This document shows, piece after piece, positions 34,640-37,389 of a DNA stretch of 37,389 nucleotides. Position numbers and translations under genes: made by a program. The notes below the pieces were generated by a model that saw only the letters and a program-made list of their open reading frames with translations, was not told the origin of the DNA and searched no databases. Source of the stretch: M55B129 sp034189085 (GTDB lineage Bacteria; Bacillota; Dethiobacteria; DTU022). Every line of letters starts with the position of its first letter. Within the stretch, counting starts at the first letter, position 1. Location of the stretch: NCBI GenBank assembly GCA_034189085.1, contig JAXHVH010000022.1, positions 1 to 37,389 of the forward strand, in the 5' to 3' direction.

Positions 34640-35725
34640 CTAATCGGCATTACTGCCTCCAGCCCCACTGCTCTTAAGCATTTCACTCATTCCGTCGGTC
34701 ATTTCCATCTTCCCATCGGGGAAAATCCAGAGCGCTTCAAAATTATTCATACTCTCAGCCAGGGCATAACTTTGTTCAAAGGGAACCAGAAATAGAGATG
34801 TTGACATAAAATCTGCTACGGCAGCGCTATCCGCCACTACGGTAACTACTCGGAAATGCTCCGCCGGCATCAGAGTCCGGGGGTCAATAAGGTGATGATA
34901 TGCTTTACCGTCTACTACATAATAGCGCTGGTAATCTCCACTGGTATCAACACTTCCGCTTTCCAGGTATATAACATCGAGGAGTTTTTCTTCACCACCG
35001 AAAATTGAAGCGTCTGGATCCTGCACTCCTATACCCCATCGATCTCGCTCTTTTTCAGGTGGAGTGCCGATTAAACGGACATTTCCTCCGGCGCTGATAA
35101 CTCCGGATGTCAGACCGGCAGCTTCGATTTCTTTTGCCACTATTTCCGTGGCGAACCCCTTGGCCACGGCTCCGACATCCAGGCTCATCCGGGGATCGGT
35201 AAGAAATACAGTGTTTTTTTCAGCATCTACAATTACCTGATCCAGGTCAGTGTACCGGGAGGCCTCAACTAAGTCTTCCAGCGGGGGAACCCGGGCGCCG
35301 GCAGGGTCGTAATCGGCCTCACTGCGGTAGTGATGCCAGATTTTTAAAACCGGACCCATGGCTATGTTGGTTATGCCACCGGTGCGACTGTACATTTCCT
35401 TACTGAAAAGAATCAAATCAATAATTTCCGGCCCCACTTCGACAGGTTTGACCCCGGCATTGTCATTAACAGTCTTGAGGTTGTTAATCCCTTCATAATC
35501 TAAATAAATATCATAAAGCCGGTGCAATTCCATATATCGATGATGAATCTGCTCCAGGTATTGATCATACTCCTCATCGCTGTCCGCATAAGCAACCACC
35601 CGGACAAGGGTATCGAAAGTATCAAAAAACGAATCTGTGTACTTATGCTTGACGGCCTGGTCTTCTCCTGAGCATCCGGCAATAAAAAAGCTAAATATTA
35701 TTAACATCAGGATGATTTTTTTCAT
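34640..35725 (-). CDS. apbE: FAD:protein FMN transferase, lipoprotein ApbE
   Basis: A 361-residue ApbE. The start at 35725 (MKKIILM) follows GAGGGG by 5 nt; the longer frame lacks a signal. The lipoprotein signal ends in IAGC (C18), so it works outside the membrane. Family motifs are FDTFDTLVRV, MSLDVGAVAKGFATEIV, ISAGGNVRLIG, VDTSGDYQRYY and HHLIDPRTLMP. ApbE attaches FMN covalently to threonine or serine in (S/D)GAT(S/T)-type motifs of electron-transfer proteins such as Rnf/Nqr subunits or secreted flavoproteins. No protein with that motif is found in this window. It lies downstream of the repeat lipoprotein gene but behind a terminator. Confidence 0.96.
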   Translation of the reverse strand: MKKIILMLIIFSFFIAGCSGEDQAVKHKYTDSFFDTFDTLVRVVAYADSDEEYDQYLEQIHHRYMELHRLYDIYLDYEGINNLKTVNDNAGVKPVEVGPEIIDLILFSKEMYSRTGGITNIAMGPVLKIWHHYRSEADYDPAGARVPPLEDLVEASRYTDLDQVIVDAEKNTVFLTDPRMSLDVGAVAKGFATEIVAKEIEAAGLTSGVISAGGNVRLIGTPPEKERDRWGIGVQDPDASIFGGEEKLLDVIYLESGSVDTSGDYQRYYVVDGKAYHHLIDPRTLMPAEHFRVVTVVADSAAVADFMSTSLFLVPFEQSYALAESMNNFEALWIFPDGKMEMTDGMSEMLKSSGAGGSNAD

Positions 35726-35759
35726 GTTAACCCCTCGTAACAATAATTCGCCGTTATAA

Positions 35760-35789
35760 AACACTCCCCTGCTCAGGCAGGGGAGTGTT
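35760..35789 (-). terminator. Terminator between the repeat lipoprotein gene and apbE
   Basis: AACACTCCCCTGC pairs with GCAGGGGAGTGTT: a perfect 13-bp stem with a 4-nt loop, followed on the minus strand by a short T-run, TTTTATAA. It starts 34 bases past the lipoprotein stop codon, so the lipoprotein is probably made in excess over ApbE, or apbE is read-through controlled. Confidence 0.85.
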
Positions 35790-35823
35790 TGTTTTCATTT
35801 ATTACTATTTGTGCAGCGTAACA

Positions 35824-36960
35824 TTACCTGGCATTTTCGGCTGCTTCAGCAACTGCGGCCAGATAACTTTCAACTGTAATGGTGACCAGGGTTTCCAGTT
35901 CAGGAACATCGGGAACATTCTGGTGCACTTCATCCCTGGCTTTTACCGGCATGCCGGTAATCTCGTCGATTGTCTTGCCGACCATCCAATCTTCGAGGGC
36001 GGCAATCTGCTCATACCATTCTTTCCCAATTTCAGACACGTTGCCCATGCCATAGTCATCCTCGAGCTGCACTTTGGTCTTTAGCGCAGCAGACCTGTCA
36101 GAAACAACCTGTCCTTCGGCATCGTAGTTAATTCTGATCTGAGCCTCGTCGATCTGGGCCCCGACAACCACTCCGTCAGCATCGAAGGCCACAGCAGCCA
36201 TGACCGTATTGATCTGGGCCATGGGATCGACACCCCCGTCTTCGTCCAGACCAAGCGACTTGGCAGTTGATATATTCTGCCCCAGGCCAACGGTTACTGC
36301 ATTCTCCACTTCAATGCCATTGTTGTAAGCATACTCGACAGCGGCAATGTAATCTTCCACCGTAATGGTGACAAGGGTTTCCAGTTCGGGAACATCGGGA
36401 ACATTCTGATGGACGTCATCCCTGGTTTTAACCGGCATATTTTTGATTTCTTCAACGGTTTTGCCGATCATCCAGTTTTCAAATTCATTCATCTGTTCAT
36501 ACCACTCTTTGCCTATTTCAGAGACGTTACCCATGCCGTATTCATCGCCCAGTTCACGCTTAGTTTTCCCCGGCTGGGAAATATCGGTGGAAACCTGCAT
36601 CTCTTCGTCGAAAGTGACGCGGGTCTGGGCAGTGTCAATGGTCGCACTGACCACTTTTCCTTCTGCATCAAAGAGAACAGCAGCCATCACAACATCTGCC
36701 TGAGCTGTTGGATTGATGTCGGCATCAAAATCTGCATCTGTCGATTTGGCAATAGATGTCACCACGCCAAGCCCCAGTTTCTGAGTGCCGTCTGCACCGG
36801 TTCCCTCTTCAGGCTCTTCTTCCGGGGTTTCTTCCGGAGTCTCTTCCGGAGTCTCTTCCGGAGTTTCTTCCGGGGTTTCTTCGGCTGGAGCTTCCCCGCA
36901 GCCAACAACTAGAAAGATGGCCAGGAAAATAACCAGCAATAAACCTAATTTCTTTTTCAT
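35824..36960 (-). CDS. Lipoprotein with a proline-glutamate linker and two FMN-binding-like repeats
   Basis: A 378-residue lipoprotein. The start at 36960 (MKKKLGLLL) is 6 nt after GAGGAGG. The lipobox is VVGC (C21), followed by (ETPE)n, a rigid acidic spacer. Two homologous domains of about 150 residues follow. Each has VMAAVxFDAxGxVVxAxID, an AQTRVTFD/AQIRINYD segment, YGMGNVSEIGKEWYEQ, GKTxxEI and HQNVPDVPELETLVTITVE, and the last motif is identical in both. Similar repeats occur in secreted FMN-binding-like proteins of anaerobes. No (S/D)GAT flavinylation motif is present; the equivalent positions read VVSATID and VVGAQID. It neighbours apbE and could be an extracellular redox partner, but that is inference. 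Confidence 0.85.
   Translation of the reverse strand: MKKKLGLLLVIFLAIFLVVGCGEAPAEETPEETPEETPEETPEETPEEEPEEGTGADGTQKLGLGVVTSIAKSTDADFDADINPTAQADVVMAAVLFDAEGKVVSATIDTAQTRVTFDEEMQVSTDISQPGKTKRELGDEYGMGNVSEIGKEWYEQMNEFENWMIGKTVEEIKNMPVKTRDDVHQNVPDVPELETLVTITVEDYIAAVEYAYNNGIEVENAVTVGLGQNISTAKSLGLDEDGGVDPMAQINTVMAAVAFDADGVVVGAQIDEAQIRINYDAEGQVVSDRSAALKTKVQLEDDYGMGNVSEIGKEWYEQIAALEDWMVGKTIDEITGMPVKARDEVHQNVPDVPELETLVTITVESYLAAVAEAAENAR
36817..36882. repeat. 12-bp coding repeat, five copies
   Basis: A unit of the form TCTTCCGG(A/G)GT(C/T)T repeats about five times and encodes the ETPE spacer on the minus strand. Third-position changes differ between units. It may gain or lose units by slippage without changing frame. 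Confidence 0.85.
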
Positions 36961-36990
36961 CAAATACCCTCCTCGATTTTTTTGTGTAAC

Positions 36991-37028
36991 ATTATACAAC
37001 AATATTCGTCTCTTTTAAAAACGAATAT
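36991..37028 (-). promoter_or_regulatory. Promoter and dyad of the repeat lipoprotein gene
   Basis: A consensus TATAAT (36991-36996, minus strand) lies about 30 bases before the ATG. The -35 region is covered by ATATTCGT-N11-ACGAATAT (37002-37028), a perfect 8-bp dyad. A poor -35 with a dyad over it suggests a regulated promoter, either repressed or activator-dependent. Confidence 0.6.
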
Positions 37029-37152
37029 ATATTGACATTAATCTTATAAATTAACTATCATTGTTGACGATATTATTTTACATGGTTTAATAAAAATGAT
37101 CAACCCCTCGAACCAGGCATTCCGTAAATGCCCCTTTAATATAGCCCCAAAT

Positions 37153-37168
37153 ATTGCCAAAGGGCAAT
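37153..37168 (-). terminator. Weak hairpin after the right-edge gene
   Basis: ATTGCC and GGCAAT form a 6-bp stem with a 4-nt loop, followed on the minus strand by ATTTGGGG. A GGCAC/GTGCC stem closer to the stop (37220-37232) lacks a U-run. Either could end the transcript of the partial gene; neither is strong. Confidence 0.25.
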
Positions 37169-37238
37169 TTTAGGGCAAAAAATGGGTAAAGGCGAAGAAG
37201 AGCGCAATACCCTGGCCACGGGCACCGGGTGCCTGCGG

Positions 37239-37389
37239 CTAAACGGTAATCCGGCACTTCTCACAGCGCCAGCTTTCAGATTTCGGGCGAAAGACTTCAC
37301 TGCCGTCTAAGGCCGTTACTGTAAACCCGTCAATGGTTCCGCCCCGGTAAACCTTGCCGTAACGGGCTTTGGTAATGATCGAATCGTTT
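37239..37389 (-). CDS. Zinc-ribbon protein, C-terminal part (runs off the edge)
   Basis: The last 49 codons of a minus-strand gene are present, with stop TAG at 37239-37241. The end reads KARYGKVYRGGTIDGFTV, then FRPKSESWRCEKCRITV. The WRCEKC pair and the short beta-rich lead-in fit small zinc-ribbon proteins (PF20097-like, from memory) in which an N-terminal CPxC pair completes the zinc site. The N-terminus lies beyond the window, so the first cysteine pair is not seen and function cannot be assigned. Confidence 0.6.
   Translation of the reverse strand, partial: NDSIITKARYGKVYRGGTIDGFTVTALDGSEVFRPKSESWRCEKCRITV

Noticed and set aside
36817..36882. Tandem 12-bp units and the 37-bp pair at 21744-21851 as CRISPR arrays
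   Set aside because: The first is a coding low-complexity spacer without unique spacers; the second has only two copies and one spacer.
36409..36912. Plus-strand open frame rich in phenylalanine, arginine and serine repeats
   Set aside because: It is the reverse reading of the ETPE repeat lipoprotein, not a gene.

Overview
The window looks like a chromosomal segment of an anaerobic, Gram-positive-type Firmicute (class Clostridia or a close relative; I cannot name the genus). The basis is: strong AGGAGG-type ribosome binding sites, frequent TTG and GTG starts, a YlbF-family protein, a DAK2-DegV fusion, a group IIC intron, an HgdB-type dehydratase pair, lipoproteins with ApbE, and AT-rich sigma-A-like promoters in moderately GC-rich DNA.

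Layout. 1-206: the 5' end of a group IIC intron (minus strand) lying just behind the terminator hairpin of an MscS channel gene. 222-3848 (minus): MscS, a translationally coupled DUF432-like gene, and typA. 4100-5825 (plus): a PIG-L/LmbE deacetylase, a histidine phosphatase and a 57-residue coiled-coil protein with a TTG start. 5835-7764 (minus): a D-2-hydroxyacid dehydrogenase and a LOG-family protein. 8002-9749 (plus): two decayed genes, a serine hydrolase with its core deleted and a class II photolyase without its N-terminal half.

9854-20266 (minus): a large catabolic locus. It holds a tandem class II aldolase-like protein, then, behind a good extended -10 promoter, a complete oligopeptide-type ABC importer (two permeases, two ATPases, a lipoprotein binding protein), a prolidase-like amidohydrolase, an RpiR regulator and a nitrilase-superfamily hydrolase. 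The likely job is uptake and hydrolysis of a peptide- or amide-like compound. 20414-24156 (minus): a YlbF-family gene with a terminator, a heavily damaged metallo-beta-lactamase/rhodanese (persulfide dioxygenase-type) gene carrying a recent tandem duplication, and a DAK2-DegV fusion. 24373-26346: a TetR-like remnant and an insertion sequence with an rve-type transposase.

26355-30832 (plus) is the most interesting unit. An ArsR-family repressor with a CVC metal-site motif has its own promoter and a 7-6-7 operator. It is followed by a radical SAM protein with three extra C-terminal cysteines and two different HgdB/HgdC-like 2-hydroxyacyl-CoA dehydratase/double-cubane subunits, with no activator ATPase in the window. 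A 14-bp hairpin touches the Shine-Dalgarno of the first dehydratase-like gene. 30863-32608 (minus): adenine deaminase. 32790-34030 (plus): a secreted serpin killed by two nonsense mutations and a frameshift. 34219-34380 (minus): a 53-residue membrane protein that seems to start at ATT. 34640-36960 (minus): lipoprotein ApbE and a two-repeat lipoprotein separated by a terminator. 37239-37389 (minus): the C-terminus of a small zinc-ribbon protein.

At least five disrupted genes occur in 37 kb, so the region is decaying, or the assembly has errors; most lesions (large deletions, in-frame nonsense changes, a 71-bp duplication) look biological. No rRNA, tRNA or CRISPR was seen.
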